Assembly: GCA_028877215.1 (NCBI GenBank)
Contig: JAPPFJ010000004.1
Span: forward strand, 1 to 64,000
Reading direction: 5' to 3'
Source: Gemmatimonadota bacterium
Lineage (GTDB): Bacteria; Latescibacterota; UBA2968; GCA-2709665
DNA: 64,000 bases
Both the position numbers and the translations under genes were made by a program. The notes beneath the pieces were generated by a model that was not told the DNA's origin, ran no database searches, and was given only the letters and a program-made list of their open reading frames with translations. Of the stretch, positions 52,912-61,702 are shown piece after piece. Numbering within the stretch: the first letter of the stretch is position 1; each line of letters opens with the position of its first letter.

Positions 52912-53970
52912 TCAAGCCAGGGGATTCCTCAGGTACGCCATAAGCAGCCGGGCAGAATTGACGATCCCTTCCATCGAACAGATCTCGTACCCGTGGGTGT
53001 TCTCTCCCGGATACGCGATGCAGGCCGACCGGCCGGCGGCTCCGATACGCTTGGCGATACTGGCGTCGCTCCCGTAGGAGGTTACCACCGCCGGCTGCGT
53101 TTCAATACCCAAAGGCGTTGCAAGCTTCTCCAGGTGACGCAACGTTCGTTCGTGGTAAACCCCGGTCGCGTCACCCCAGAGCAAAACCGGTTTTCCGCAA
53201 TTCTCAATCTGATACTCCTCGGCCACGGGTGCGATATCCAGCGCGATCGCCGTCTGTGCGGGCAGTTGTCCGATTGAAAACGCGGCGCCCTGTGCGCCGA
53301 TTTCCTCCTCTGAACTCGCGATGAGAAACACGTCATGCGGCGGCGCCGTCTCGGCCAACTGCCTGGCCGCCTCGATCAGGACGGCCAGTCCGGCCCTGCA
53401 GTCCAGATTGTAACCGCAGATGAAGTCTCCCATAAACAGGGGTGGTTTGCGTGAACGCGCAAGCACCGCCTTGCTGCCGCGATGTACGCCAAGGTCCCGC
53501 AGTTCCGCGGCGGTTCGCTTGGTCTCGATCCAGAACGTCTCCCATTCGACCGCCTTGCCAGTCTTCAGACGACCCGCCGGACTTTCGCCGGAAACATGCT
53601 TGGAGCCCACGGAGAGAACGCCCGTTACCGGCTCACGTTCGGTGAGTACGTCAACGGGACCCTCGCCTACCGCCCACGCGTGGAGCCCGCCCAGCGGCCG
53701 GACCCGCAGCCGTCCGTCTTCCTGGACACGCTTGACCATAAGCGAGATCTCGTCCTTGTGCGCCGTGACGGCAACGGGCGCGCCATCTCCCCGGCCCCTG
53801 AAGTGAATCACGATGCTCTCGGCCGGGTCCTGCCACACCGACGCCGAGAGGGGACGCACCTCATCCATTACAATGGCGTCCACTTCGCCTTCCGCCCCCG
53901 GCGGAGCATGCGCCGTCAGGAGTCTTTCCAGCAACTTCAATAAACGTGATCGATCAATTGACACATCCAT
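52912..53970 (-). CDS. M42-family metallopeptidase (glutamyl aminopeptidase-like)
   Basis: 352 aa. Conserved metal-site segments are VAVTAHKDEISLMVKRV (His and Asp), FICGYNLDCRAGLAVLIEAAR (Asp), FLIASSEEEIGAQGAAF (catalytic Glu pair), ALDIAPV (Asp) and SYGSDASIAKRIG. C-terminal PGENTHGYEICSMEGI completes the set. It is a cytosolic aminopeptidase of the DppA/FrvX/endoglucanase-M family. It is divergent from the sigma factor gene. Confidence 0.9.
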   Translation of the reverse strand: MDVSIDRSRLLKLLERLLTAHAPPGAEGEVDAIVMDEVRPLSASVWQDPAESIVIHFRGRGDGAPVAVTAHKDEISLMVKRVQEDGRLRVRPLGGLHAWAVGEGPVDVLTEREPVTGVLSVGSKHVSGESPAGRLKTGKAVEWETFWIETKRTAAELRDLGVHRGSKAVLARSRKPPLFMGDFICGYNLDCRAGLAVLIEAARQLAETAPPHDVFLIASSEEEIGAQGAAFSIGQLPAQTAIALDIAPVAEEYQIENCGKPVLLWGDATGVYHERTLRHLEKLATPLGIETQPAVVTSYGSDASIAKRIGAAGRSACIAYPGENTHGYEICSMEGIVNSARLLMAYLRNPLA

Positions 53971-54071
53971 TGCAACCCCTCCAAACGTCGCCAGGAAGCT
54001 GTTCCGAAAGCCTGGACGCGGACCCCGCCGCACATCCCGAAATTCACTGCAGTCCGCGTAGGAGATTTCGC

Positions 54072-54100
54072 TTGACATCGTACAGGAAACGCCGAATATT
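54072..54100 (+). promoter_or_regulatory. predicted promoter of the sigma-factor gene
   Basis: A perfect TTGACA, 17 bp and AATATT on the plus strand, about 80 bp upstream of the sigma factor start. Confidence 0.55.
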
Positions 54101-54181
54101 CAAATTGATTTCATCTCCTATTCCCTCCTGCCGGTTGCAGAATCCCGTCCGCCAATTGCATATCCGTACGAGGTGATCTTC

Positions 54182-55045
54182 GTGGCCAGAAAGAACGGAA
54201 TCTACCGCGACGAGGTGAAAGATTCACTGCACCGCTACCTGGAAGACGTCGCCACGTCGGAGCCGTTGACGTCCGAGGAGGAAGTCTTTCTCGCCCGTCG
54301 AATCAAGAAGGGAGACCTCGAAGCACGCAGAAAGCTTGTCGAGGCCAACCTTCGGTTTGTCATCACCGTAGCCCGCGAATACCAGAACCAGGGCGTGCCG
54401 CTGGCGGATCTGATCAGCGCGGGCAACGTCGGGCTCATTACGGCGGCGGAGCGATTCGACGAAACCAGGGGATTCAAGTTCATTTCCTACGCGGTCTGGT
54501 GGATTCGCCAGTCCATTCTGCAAACACTGGCCGAACATTCCCGGGTCGTACGTCTTCCGCTTAACCGGGTGGACCTTCTGCGCCGCATCTCCCGCTACGT
54601 CAATGACCGGCAGCAGGAGACGTCCGGGCGTCCCCCCGAAGAAGAGATCGCCGAGGAGCTTGGGATCTCGGTCGAGCAGGTGGTCGATACCCTTGCCAGC
54701 GGACAGCGCATCCTCTCGCTCGACATGACCTTCGGCGAAGACGAAGAAAACAGCCTGTTGGAAGTCATGACTGACGAAAACCAGGAATCGCCCGACCATC
54801 TCCTCCTGCAGAATTCACTGGAAGATGAGATCTTCGCGGCGCTGGATACACTGGAAGAACGTGAACGGGAGGTCATTCGCCTCTATTTCGGCCTGGGCGG
54901 CGACGCCGAAATGACCCTGGAGGAAATTGGCATCCGGTTCAGACTCACCAGGGAACGCGTGAGGCAGATCAAGGAAAAGGCGCTCAGAAAGCTCCGCCAC
55001 CCCACCCGCGGCCGGAAACTCATGCCGTATTCAGACGGTGCCTGA
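54182..55045 (+). CDS. sigma-70 family RNA polymerase sigma factor (RpoD/SigA-like, short)
   Basis: 287 aa from GTG 54182 (GAGGTGA upstream). Region 1.2 (DSLHRYLEDVATSEPLTSEEEV), region 2 (NLRFVITVAREYQNQGVPLADLISAGNVGLITAAERFDETRGFKF, SYAVWWIRQSILQTLAEHSRVVRLP), region 3, and region 4 (LDTLEEREREVIRLYFGLG, MTLEEIGIRFRLTRERVRQIKEKALRKLRH). Region 1.1 is absent. It is the group 1/2 type seen as the principal or a housekeeping-like sigma in Bacteroidetes/Chlorobi-type lineages. It is followed by a terminator. Confidence 0.92.
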   Translation: MARKNGIYRDEVKDSLHRYLEDVATSEPLTSEEEVFLARRIKKGDLEARRKLVEANLRFVITVAREYQNQGVPLADLISAGNVGLITAAERFDETRGFKFISYAVWWIRQSILQTLAEHSRVVRLPLNRVDLLRRISRYVNDRQQETSGRPPEEEIAEELGISVEQVVDTLASGQRILSLDMTFGEDEENSLLEVMTDENQESPDHLLLQNSLEDEIFAALDTLEEREREVIRLYFGLGGDAEMTLEEIGIRFRLTRERVRQIKEKALRKLRHPTRGRKLMPYSDGA

Positions 55046-55071
55046 ACAGTAACGACACAAGTTAAAGCGTT

Positions 55072-55101
55072 GGCCGGACGGCAGGAACGTCCGGCCTCGT
55101 T
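55072..55101. terminator. bidirectional hairpin terminator
   Basis: GGCCGGACG pairs with CGTCCGGCC around GCAGGAA, followed by TCGTTT on the plus strand. It lies between the convergent sigma factor and phosphodiesterase-like genes. Confidence 0.75.
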
Positions 55102-55107
55102 TACGTA

Positions 55108-55947
55108 CTATCTTCCCCGCACAATGTCACGCAGTTCGTTCGCCGTCGCCCACAACAGCGGAACGGCCAGGTCCTCCTGAACCGAGCCATCGTGCATTCC
55201 GCGATTTCCACCTTCGTCCATAACGCGCTCCGGCGACTCGTGCATGCCGTGGTCCGCTACGATTACCACCGCGTATCCGCAAGTCGCAAGGCAGGCCAGC
55301 AGGCCGCTCAGATTCCGGTCCATCCCGGATGCGGTCTGCCGGACCTCCGGCGCGTAGGGACCGTACTTGTGACCCGCTTCATCTACGTCCAGTAAATGGA
55401 CAAACGCAAACGACGGCGAGTGTTCGCGGATTAAACGGGGAACACGGGCGTAGATCTCCAGATCGTTTCGTTCCTCCGCCAGGACCGTCCTGTCGGCGAA
55501 GCGCTCTACGTCCAACCCCGCCACATCCCTCTTGTGGACGGCCATCAGCGTCTGTCCGCCGGCGTCCCGCACGCGGTTGAAAACGGAATCCATATCGGGC
55601 GACCGGGTCGCCCGGATCATCGTCTGCAAATCCGTGACGCCGTGCGAGGACGGCGACACGCCGGTCAACATCGTTGAAATGCATATGTAGGTCATCGAGG
55701 GAAGCACGGATTGGATCTCACGATGCCGAAGCGCCGCGATCCGGTTGAAAACCGGCACGTCTTCGCGAACATGCGCCCACAGCGACGAGCCGAAGCCGTC
55801 AACCACCACCAGCGCAAGCCGGTCTGCGGCACGCAGGGTATCGACGACTTCGTCGATCGGCGCCGCCTCAGCGCCATTGGGCGCGGGAACGTCGAGTACA
55901 CGTGATATGGTCGGCGCGATTACCCTCAAGTCGATTGTCTCAGCCAT
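55108..55947 (-). CDS. alkaline-phosphatase-superfamily (type I phosphodiesterase/nucleotide pyrophosphatase-like) protein
   Basis: 279 aa. Superfamily metal sites: LALVVVDGFGSSLW (Asp), LPSMTYICISTMLTG (nucleophile Thr region), AFVHLLDVDEAGHKYGPYAPEV (Asp/His) and VVIVADHGMHESPERV (Asp-His), consistent with a two-metal phosphate- or sulfate-ester hydrolase. No signal peptide, so it may be cytoplasmic. The start overlaps the stop of murD by eight bases, so the two are translationally linked. The substrate is unknown. Confidence 0.85.
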   Translation of the reverse strand: MAETIDLRVIAPTISRVLDVPAPNGAEAAPIDEVVDTLRAADRLALVVVDGFGSSLWAHVREDVPVFNRIAALRHREIQSVLPSMTYICISTMLTGVSPSSHGVTDLQTMIRATRSPDMDSVFNRVRDAGGQTLMAVHKRDVAGLDVERFADRTVLAEERNDLEIYARVPRLIREHSPSFAFVHLLDVDEAGHKYGPYAPEVRQTASGMDRNLSGLLACLATCGYAVVIVADHGMHESPERVMDEGGNRGMHDGSVQEDLAVPLLWATANELRDIVRGR

Positions 55948-57316
55948 CACCCGTCCTCATATCCAGAACCAGCTGCCTGAACCGATCGCCACGCTCCGTG
56001 AAATTGCGAAAGCGGTCGTAGCTTGCCGATGCCGGAGAAAACAACACCGTACTTCCCGGCGCTGCACGTCTCGCCGCGACGGACACCGCATCGTCCAGTG
56101 AATCCGCCCTCAGGATGCGTGTCGCAGAACCGGCCGGTACCGAAGCCGCGATCGCGTCCGACGTCTGACCCGTGAGGACCAGATGCGACACCCTCCGTCC
56201 GATTTGTCGGCCCAACGTGCCGAATGCCAGACCCTTGTCGTATCCCCCCGCGATCAACACCAGACCCGGAGGGAGGGCCGAGAGCGCCACCTGCGTCCGA
56301 TCCGGGCTTGTCGCAATGGAGTCGTTATAGTAAGTGACACCCCGGATTTCGGCTACCCGTTCCAGGCGATGGAGCACGCCCTTGAACGTACGCAGTACCG
56401 CCGCAATATCCGCTTCGGTCACACCCCTGGAAAGCGCCGCTCCGCTGGCGGCCAGTGCGTTTGACAGATTGTGCTTTCCGGGAAGCGCCACCTCGCGGGC
56501 CGGACAGACGGTTTTTTCGAAACCGCCGATCCGGTGTCGTATGTGCCAATCGTCAATGTACACGTCGCAGTTCGACGTCCGTTGCGCGCCGAAGACGACA
56601 CGGCGGCCGCGGCCGGACCACCGCCGAACTTCCGGGTCGTCGCCGTTCAATACCTCGACGTCGCCTTCGCCCTGATGTGCGATTATCTGGCGTTTCGCCC
56701 GCTTGTAGGCCTCCAGTGAACCGTGCATATCCAGGTGGTTGGGGGCAAAATTCGTAACTACGGCCGTCTGCGGGCTCCATTGCAGATCGCTCAGCCGATC
56801 CAGCTGAAAGCTGGACAGTTCGAGGACGACGCGAGTCTCCGCGGTTATTTCCTCCAGCCGATCCAGCAACGACCCTCCGACGTTTCCGCCCACCAACGTC
56901 CGCGGTGTCTTGCGACGCATCATCTCCCCGACCAGGGACGTTGTCGTCGTCTTTCCGCTGCTGCCCGTAATCCCCACGACCGGCGCCGCGCAACGCTCTG
57001 CAAACAGGCAGATCTCCGTTGTTACGGGGACTCCACGTTTTCCGGCAATCTTCAGGAACGGGGAAGACCGGGGCACCCCCGGGTTGGCCACGATAAGGTC
57101 CGCGACCCGGAAATCCGCCGCCTCGTGTCCGCCCAGCCTGTAGACGACAGGCAGCGACTCGAGAGCACGCAGCGACTCCTCAAGCGCCTCTGCCGGCCGC
57201 AGGTCGGTAACGGTCACCCGCGCGCCTTCCCTACACAGGAACCGCACCGCACCCACGCCCCCGCCGAACAGGCCCAGGCCCATCACGAGTACCCGCCGCC
57301 CATCCAGCGGTATCAC
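55940..57316 (-). CDS. murD: UDP-N-acetylmuramoylalanine--D-glutamate ligase
   Basis: 458 aa. GRRVLVMGLGLFGGGVGAVRFL at the N-terminus (UDP-binding), ATP P-loop VVGITGSSGKTTTTSLVGEMM (about 115-135), VVLELSSFQLDRL, NFAPNHLDMHGSLEAYKRAK, and YYNDSIATSPDRTQVAL with the family's Asn/Asp pair. C-terminal LIAGGYDKGLAF and VLFSPASASYDRFRNFTERGDRF are highly conserved in MurD. It adds D-Glu in peptidoglycan synthesis. It is outside a mur cluster; cysC lies upstream. Confidence 0.95.
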   Translation of the reverse strand: MIPLDGRRVLVMGLGLFGGGVGAVRFLCREGARVTVTDLRPAEALEESLRALESLPVVYRLGGHEAADFRVADLIVANPGVPRSSPFLKIAGKRGVPVTTEICLFAERCAAPVVGITGSSGKTTTTSLVGEMMRRKTPRTLVGGNVGGSLLDRLEEITAETRVVLELSSFQLDRLSDLQWSPQTAVVTNFAPNHLDMHGSLEAYKRAKRQIIAHQGEGDVEVLNGDDPEVRRWSGRGRRVVFGAQRTSNCDVYIDDWHIRHRIGGFEKTVCPAREVALPGKHNLSNALAASGAALSRGVTEADIAAVLRTFKGVLHRLERVAEIRGVTYYNDSIATSPDRTQVALSALPPGLVLIAGGYDKGLAFGTLGRQIGRRVSHLVLTGQTSDAIAASVPAGSATRILRADSLDDAVSVAARRAAPGSTVLFSPASASYDRFRNFTERGDRFRQLVLDMRTGDG

Positions 57317-57392
57317 GGTTCGTCTCCCTCCAGCATCATTGCCATCGGTTCGGCAGGCGTGATCATGTTCAACAGGCGCTTGCGATTGCGCA

Positions 57393-58016
57393 CTATCGCG
57401 CGCCCTCTTTCGGAATCTTACCCTGCAAATCGAGCATATCGAGGATCTGCTGCGCCGCCTCCTCGGGGGAACACTCGGCGGCCTTGATTACAAGCTCCGG
57501 ATCCTCCGGCGGCTCGTAGGGATCCGAGATACCCGTAAAATCCGGTATTTCTCCCGCACGCGCCTTCTTGTAAAGCCCCTTGGGGTCCCTTTCTTCACAG
57601 ACCGCCAGGGGGGTGTCCACGAAAACCTCCAGGAATTCACCGGGATCCAGCATCGCGCGGACCCCGTCACGGTCCAGCCTGTACGGGCTGACGAAGCTGC
57701 TTATGGCAAGGATCCCGGCATCCACGAAGAGTTTTCCCACCTCACCGATGCGGCGGATATTCTCGGCCCTGTCTTCGGCCGAAAAACCCAGATTCTTATT
57801 CAACCCGTGCCTGACATTGTCTCCATCCAGCACATAGGCCACGCGCCCCCGGGCAACCAGCGCGTGTTCCACGGTAAACGCAATGGTACTTTTGCCGGAG
57901 GAAGGCAGGCCGGTCAACCACACCAGGCACCCCGCCTGCGCCAACAGCTTCTCCCGTTCCGCTCGGCTCACGTGGCCTTCGTGCCACACGATATTGGTAG
58001 CTTTCGCCGCGGTCAA
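57393..58016 (-). CDS. cysC: adenylyl-sulfate kinase
   Basis: 207 aa from TTG 58016, with AAGGAGG six bases upstream; the first residues (KATNIVWHEGHVSRAERE) match CysC. P-loop LTGLPSSGKSTIAFTVE, LDGDNVRHGLNKNLGFSAEDRAENIRRIGEV and the lid region (VFVDTPLAVCEERDPKGLYKKARAGEI) are typical. It phosphorylates APS to PAPS. It has no ATP sulfurylase (cysN/sat) neighbour in the window. A longer frame from 58124 is unlikely. Confidence 0.93.
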   Translation of the reverse strand: MTAAKATNIVWHEGHVSRAEREKLLAQAGCLVWLTGLPSSGKSTIAFTVEHALVARGRVAYVLDGDNVRHGLNKNLGFSAEDRAENIRRIGEVGKLFVDAGILAISSFVSPYRLDRDGVRAMLDPGEFLEVFVDTPLAVCEERDPKGLYKKARAGEIPDFTGISDPYEPPEDPELVIKAAECSPEEAAQQILDMLDLQGKIPKEGAR

Positions 58017-58130
58017 GCACAGCCTCCTTATCTTGTGACCCTCATCCTTATACCCTCCAGCCCTGCCGGAGTTCAATCCACTCAGCCGTAGCGCTCGGCT
58101 GAACGACAGGCGCGGATGGCACACTGTTCG

Positions 58131-59039
58131 TCAATTCGAAAACGACGCGCTGTAGACCGGAATCCGGTCGACCGGCCGGAACTTTCGCTTATGCTGCCTC
58201 AGACCCGGAAGCCCCAGGTCGCCCGCGTCATTGACAAGGTCGAAACCCATCAGCGCCCGGTAGACCTCCATTCGCAGATATTCCGACAGGCCGCGCACTT
58301 CGGGGTCCGTTTTCGCAATGAAGAAATTGGCCAGCCCCGCACGCATGCGTCCGGCGAACGCGAAAGCCGCGATCCTGCCCTCCAACTCCACACACCATCC
58401 CTGGAGTTCCTCGGACGTCCATCGTCCGAAATTCGATAACGCCGACCGGGTATATCCCCAGTCGAGGAGGAAATCCCTCTTGCGCCCCTGGCGTTTGCGC
58501 CAGTGCCGCAACAGCGACTCGCATGGTGTGACATCCGCGGGCGTCATCTCCCGAAAGTGCGGGTCCGTTTCTCTCCGGAAGCGTCTGATTCGTTTGCGCA
58601 GATCCCTGTACGGCCGTCCCGCGGCCGCCGCGACCCTGGACGGATCGTAGAGATATTCCCGTGACTTGAGCCGAACCTCCAGCCGATCCGGCGGCAGACC
58701 TAGCCTGTCGGTCTCGTCCAGCCACAGAATGCGCGGGTCCCGGCCTTCGTTGATTTCCCGCATCTCGTTCAGTGCGGCAACGAGCGGTTCAGCCGACAGC
58801 GGTATCGGAGGTGCGACCAGGTCAAACCGGGCCCGGCCGCTTCTGTCAACGCGACGCACCGGAAGCCAGAGCGCGCCATCGTGTTCGGCAACGAACACCT
58901 CCCGCGCCGGCGCCAGGCTGAAACAACAGAGGAAAGGCGCGTAGTAACACCACGCGCTCTTTCCGGCCGACGCGAATATTCCCTGCAGCCGGCGCGTATG
59001 ACGGGGGTGAATGGGTTCCGCTTCGAACGGCAGATTCAT
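58131..59039 (-). CDS. DUF2156 / phosphatidylglycerol lysyltransferase C-terminal-like protein
   Basis: 302 aa. The double-GNAT fold of DUF2156 (as in MprF C-termini): FASAGKSAWCYYAPFLCCFSL, an Arg-rich helix (YRDLRKRIRRFRRETDPHF) and the C-terminal IAAFAFAGRMRAGLANFFIAKTDPEVRGLSEYLRMEVYRALM, then LGLPGLRQHKRKFRPVDRIPVYSA. The family transfers aminoacyl groups or is uncharacterised. It overlaps the upstream BpsA-like gene by ATGA, suggesting coupled expression and a possible shared function. Confidence 0.85.
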   Translation of the reverse strand: MNLPFEAEPIHPRHTRRLQGIFASAGKSAWCYYAPFLCCFSLAPAREVFVAEHDGALWLPVRRVDRSGRARFDLVAPPIPLSAEPLVAALNEMREINEGRDPRILWLDETDRLGLPPDRLEVRLKSREYLYDPSRVAAAAGRPYRDLRKRIRRFRRETDPHFREMTPADVTPCESLLRHWRKRQGRKRDFLLDWGYTRSALSNFGRWTSEELQGWCVELEGRIAAFAFAGRMRAGLANFFIAKTDPEVRGLSEYLRMEVYRALMGFDLVNDAGDLGLPGLRQHKRKFRPVDRIPVYSASFSN

Positions 59040-60019
59040 CCCGTCTTCCGTGGCCTGTCGGCCGTGTAAAGCGAACCCTTGTAGAAGCCATTGACACGTG
59101 GCGTCAGCCGGGCAGTCGCGACCGTTCGAATGAGGTGGCTGACACCGGCCAGCATCTGGGCGCCGTCGTACCGATTGAAACCCGGAATGATCTCGACCGG
59201 CGCCAGCCCGGTTTCAGTGATCGTACGTACGGCGGTCGCCGTCTCATCGGGTTTGCGGCTTCCGAAACAGACAAAGCCCTGCTTGCCCACCTCCGGTCGA
59301 AGCCCGGCCGCGCCGCGGGAAACGAACAGCGACAACCCGGACAGCGTGTATGGCGGATCGGTAAAGAACAGATCGAAACCGGCGAGAAGATTCCCTGGAA
59401 GATCCGACCTCAAGTCGTGATCAACGGCCTCGACGGGCTGTCCCGTTTCACCTGACGCGGCGTTCAGAAAGGCCACGAGACGCGGGTCGCACTCCAGCAC
59501 CACGACCCTGCGCACTGATATCCCCAGGTAATCAGCAAGTAGGCCGATGGCCAGAGAGGTGAGGTCATCGTCTCCCAGTATCAGCACGTCCCGCCCTTCC
59601 AGCCCGTCGTTTTCGTACAGATACACGGCGCGCCGCAGCGCGGTTTCCGCCGTTGCATGAGATTGGTCCAGCCGCACGTCGGCGGCCGGCCTCCGCCCTC
59701 CGAATGCCTCCATCCGCGTCTGCAACGAACGCATCTCGTCGTTCAGCACGGGAAAAACCGGCCTCTGAAACCGGCGGCGGCAACTCAGACTCAGTTGTTG
59801 TTCAACCGCGTTCCGGCCGACCGGAGACAGGCGCACACCCCCTCGCCTCTCCAGCCAACCCCTTGTCTCCAACTCACCCCGGACCGCCGCGACCACCGGA
59901 ACCGGCAGACCCGTCTCCCGCGACAGGTCCCTTACCGGCAGCGTCCCCGCACGATAAATGGCCCGCAAGACACGGCGAACGCCTTCCGGACCCTCGTCGA
60001 GACGCGCATCGGCCGCCAC
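59036..60019 (-). CDS. bpsA: N4-bis(aminopropyl)spermidine synthase-like (BpsA) protein
   Basis: About 327 aa. An N-terminal winged-helix segment (VLRAIYRAGTLPVRDLSRETGLPVPVVAAVRGELETRGWLERRGG) precedes the aminopropyltransferase core: VLILGDDDLTSLAIGLLADYLGI, VLECDPRLVAFLNAA and FDLFFTDPPYTLSGLSLFVSRG. The GDDDLT and DPPYT motifs are those of BpsA, which makes branched-chain polyamines. C-terminal SLYTADRPR follows. The GTG start is uncertain. It lies after the membrane-protein gene, and its final four bases overlap the DUF2156 gene. Confidence 0.82.
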   Translation of the reverse strand: MAADARLDEGPEGVRRVLRAIYRAGTLPVRDLSRETGLPVPVVAAVRGELETRGWLERRGGVRLSPVGRNAVEQQLSLSCRRRFQRPVFPVLNDEMRSLQTRMEAFGGRRPAADVRLDQSHATAETALRRAVYLYENDGLEGRDVLILGDDDLTSLAIGLLADYLGISVRRVVVLECDPRLVAFLNAASGETGQPVEAVDHDLRSDLPGNLLAGFDLFFTDPPYTLSGLSLFVSRGAAGLRPEVGKQGFVCFGSRKPDETATAVRTITETGLAPVEIIPGFNRYDGAQMLAGVSHLIRTVATARLTPRVNGFYKGSLYTADRPRKTG

Positions 60020-60050
60020 GTCCGTCAGTACATTTTCCGACTGCCGGACG

Positions 60051-61244
60051 TCAGTTCTGTCCCGTTTCCGTGTCCGACGCCTCACCGTCTCCGTTCTCCG
60101 ATTCCGCGGGGTTGTCGTTCCCCGCCTCCTGGACGCCGTCGTCCGTCGCTTCCACTTCTTCTGGTTGTTCCTCGTCGTCTCCCGCCTCGTCGTCCTCCCA
60201 TTCGAGCAGATTCTCATCGTCCTTGCGTTTTCGAAGAATCACGTATATCAGGCTGAGACCGGAAGCATAGGCGGACATCACGTATGAACTGAAGATAACC
60301 ATGAGCAGAATCAACATTACGGCGAGAATTCCCCCGGCCAGCAGTTCGGAACCGGAAGGGGTACCGGCGGGCGGCAGATACGCGGTAATGTCCAGCGACA
60401 GCCACTCGGACCGCGTAAAGTCAAATGGGACATACTGTCCCGCCACGTAGACCATATTGGCCAGTTTCTCCTTCATGAAAAGGCCGCAGGCCCAGCTCAC
60501 CAGAGCCAGCGACGAGGCCATGAAGACGCCCAGCAGAACCGTACCGATAGACACCGAAATCTTCATCCAGATCATATACAACACCAGCCGCCAGGGCTGG
60601 CTCCAGGCCAATGAAAAGGACTGGATGGCCACCTCGAGCGCGTCTTCGCCGACCGTCCCAACGACCGCAGGCGACATCGTCAGAGACACGACAAACGCGA
60701 TCGATACAAAAACGGCGACCAGCGCGGCAAAGAAGATTGGGATGAACAACAGCCCGAATGCCAGTTCGCCCGCCCATGGGATCAGACCCGCCAGCCATCC
60801 GATCACAATGCCCGCGACGACAAAAAAGACCAGCAGCGCCAGCGTGGCCACCGGCCCCCAGACAACACCGCCCCAGTTCAGTCTGACGAATCCCCACGCG
60901 TCGCCGGAGGAAAAAAAGTCATCACCCTTCAATTGCTGGTACGTTATCTTGCAGATCATGCACGTTGTCAAAAGGACAACAACCCAGACATAGAGCAATG
61001 CAAGCACGTCTACAGCGACGCCGGCAAGCGTGACCGGAAACGGCGCCAGCCCCGGGAAGAACCCGTACCGCTGCCAGATCTCACCAGGCGCAGCCCCGGC
61101 TACCATGTGGTCGGCAACGGCCAGGATGGAATATCCGGCATAGGCGATCAGCGTGCCGCAAAACCCCACCCAGATCTTCTTGCCGGACCATCCGAGCCGA
61201 ACCACCCGAAAGATGTCCCGAATATCAAAATGCAACTTGAACAT
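60051..61244 (-). CDS. multi-pass membrane protein with acidic C-terminal tail
   Basis: 397 aa, not assigned to a family. About six to seven membrane helices: IWVGFCGTLIAYAGYSILAVADH, VAVDVLALLYVWVVVLLTTC, VWGPVATLALLVFFVVAGIVI, AGELAFGLLFIPIFFAALVAVFV and ILAVMLILLMVIFSSYVM. An acidic Glu/Asp-rich tail of about 60 residues follows (DENLLEWEDDEAGDDEEQPEE and on), likely cytoplasmic. AAGGAG lies eight bases before the ATG. A terminator-like hairpin sits about 30 bp upstream. It begins the operon continuing to bpsA and DUF2156. Confidence 0.8.
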   Translation of the reverse strand: MFKLHFDIRDIFRVVRLGWSGKKIWVGFCGTLIAYAGYSILAVADHMVAGAAPGEIWQRYGFFPGLAPFPVTLAGVAVDVLALLYVWVVVLLTTCMICKITYQQLKGDDFFSSGDAWGFVRLNWGGVVWGPVATLALLVFFVVAGIVIGWLAGLIPWAGELAFGLLFIPIFFAALVAVFVSIAFVVSLTMSPAVVGTVGEDALEVAIQSFSLAWSQPWRLVLYMIWMKISVSIGTVLLGVFMASSLALVSWACGLFMKEKLANMVYVAGQYVPFDFTRSEWLSLDITAYLPPAGTPSGSELLAGGILAVMLILLMVIFSSYVMSAYASGLSLIYVILRKRKDDENLLEWEDDEAGDDEEQPEEVEATDDGVQEAGNDNPAESENGDGEASDTETGQN

Positions 61245-61274
61245 AACACACTCTCCTTACGGTTCGAAGTCAAC

Positions 61275-61300
61275 AAAAAGAGGGCATAACGCCGCCCTCT
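61275..61300 (-). terminator. hairpin with T run upstream of the membrane-protein gene (terminator or attenuator)
   Basis: AGAGGGC pairs with GCCCTCT across eight bases and is followed by TTTTTG on the minus strand. It begins about 30 bp upstream of the ATG at 61244 and touches the left end of repeat C2. Confidence 0.65.
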
Positions 61301-61466
61301 AACAGTCTGTTGATAAAGTCGCTCTGCAGGCGAGGCCGAGCCATTGTCGCCGAAGACAAGGCGCGGGACCGAGTCCCATCGAGCGATTCGGCGAGGGCGC
61401 GCAACGCAGGTTTCGACCGCAAGGGCCGGCCGTAGCCCGGATGGGCTTTTTCAACGGGCTGATAAG
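61301..61466 (+). repeat. repeat C2: 166-bp element with terminal inverted repeats
   Basis: Close copy of C1. Left end AACAGTCTGTTGATAAAG, right end CTTTTTCAACGGGCTGATAAG. It lies between a hairpin terminator on each side, in the 458-bp gap 61245-61702, of which nothing else codes for a recognisable gene or RNA. Confidence 0.88.
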
Positions 61467-61561
61467 CATGCCAAAGTCGGTTAAATTCATAACCTTACAC
61501 ACGAAAAAGCGGGCACATGAACCGCGCCGGTATGATGCAACAATGCCGGACCAAAGTCAAG

Positions 61562-61611
61562 AGAAATAAAAAGGATCCAATGGTGAATCAAAGGACTCCT
61601 CCACTGGATCC
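61562..61611 (-). terminator. Rho-independent terminator after the exported protein gene
   Basis: On the minus strand GGATCCAGTGG pairs with CCATTGGATCC (one mismatch) and is followed by TTTTTATTT. It ends transcription of the murA-cca-exported protein stretch. Confidence 0.85.
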
Positions 61612-61702
61612 CGTGCCGGCCGTTGCTGTGCAGACGGCTTCCTGATAATCCGTTTTCGCTCTCCTGAACCGGGTTCAATCCGCCGTGGACCACAGAAGGA
61701 TG

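Noticed and set aside
58017..58124. Upstream extension of cysC
   Set aside because: The family's N-terminus fits the TTG at 58016 behind AAGGAGG; the extra residues have no match to CysC.
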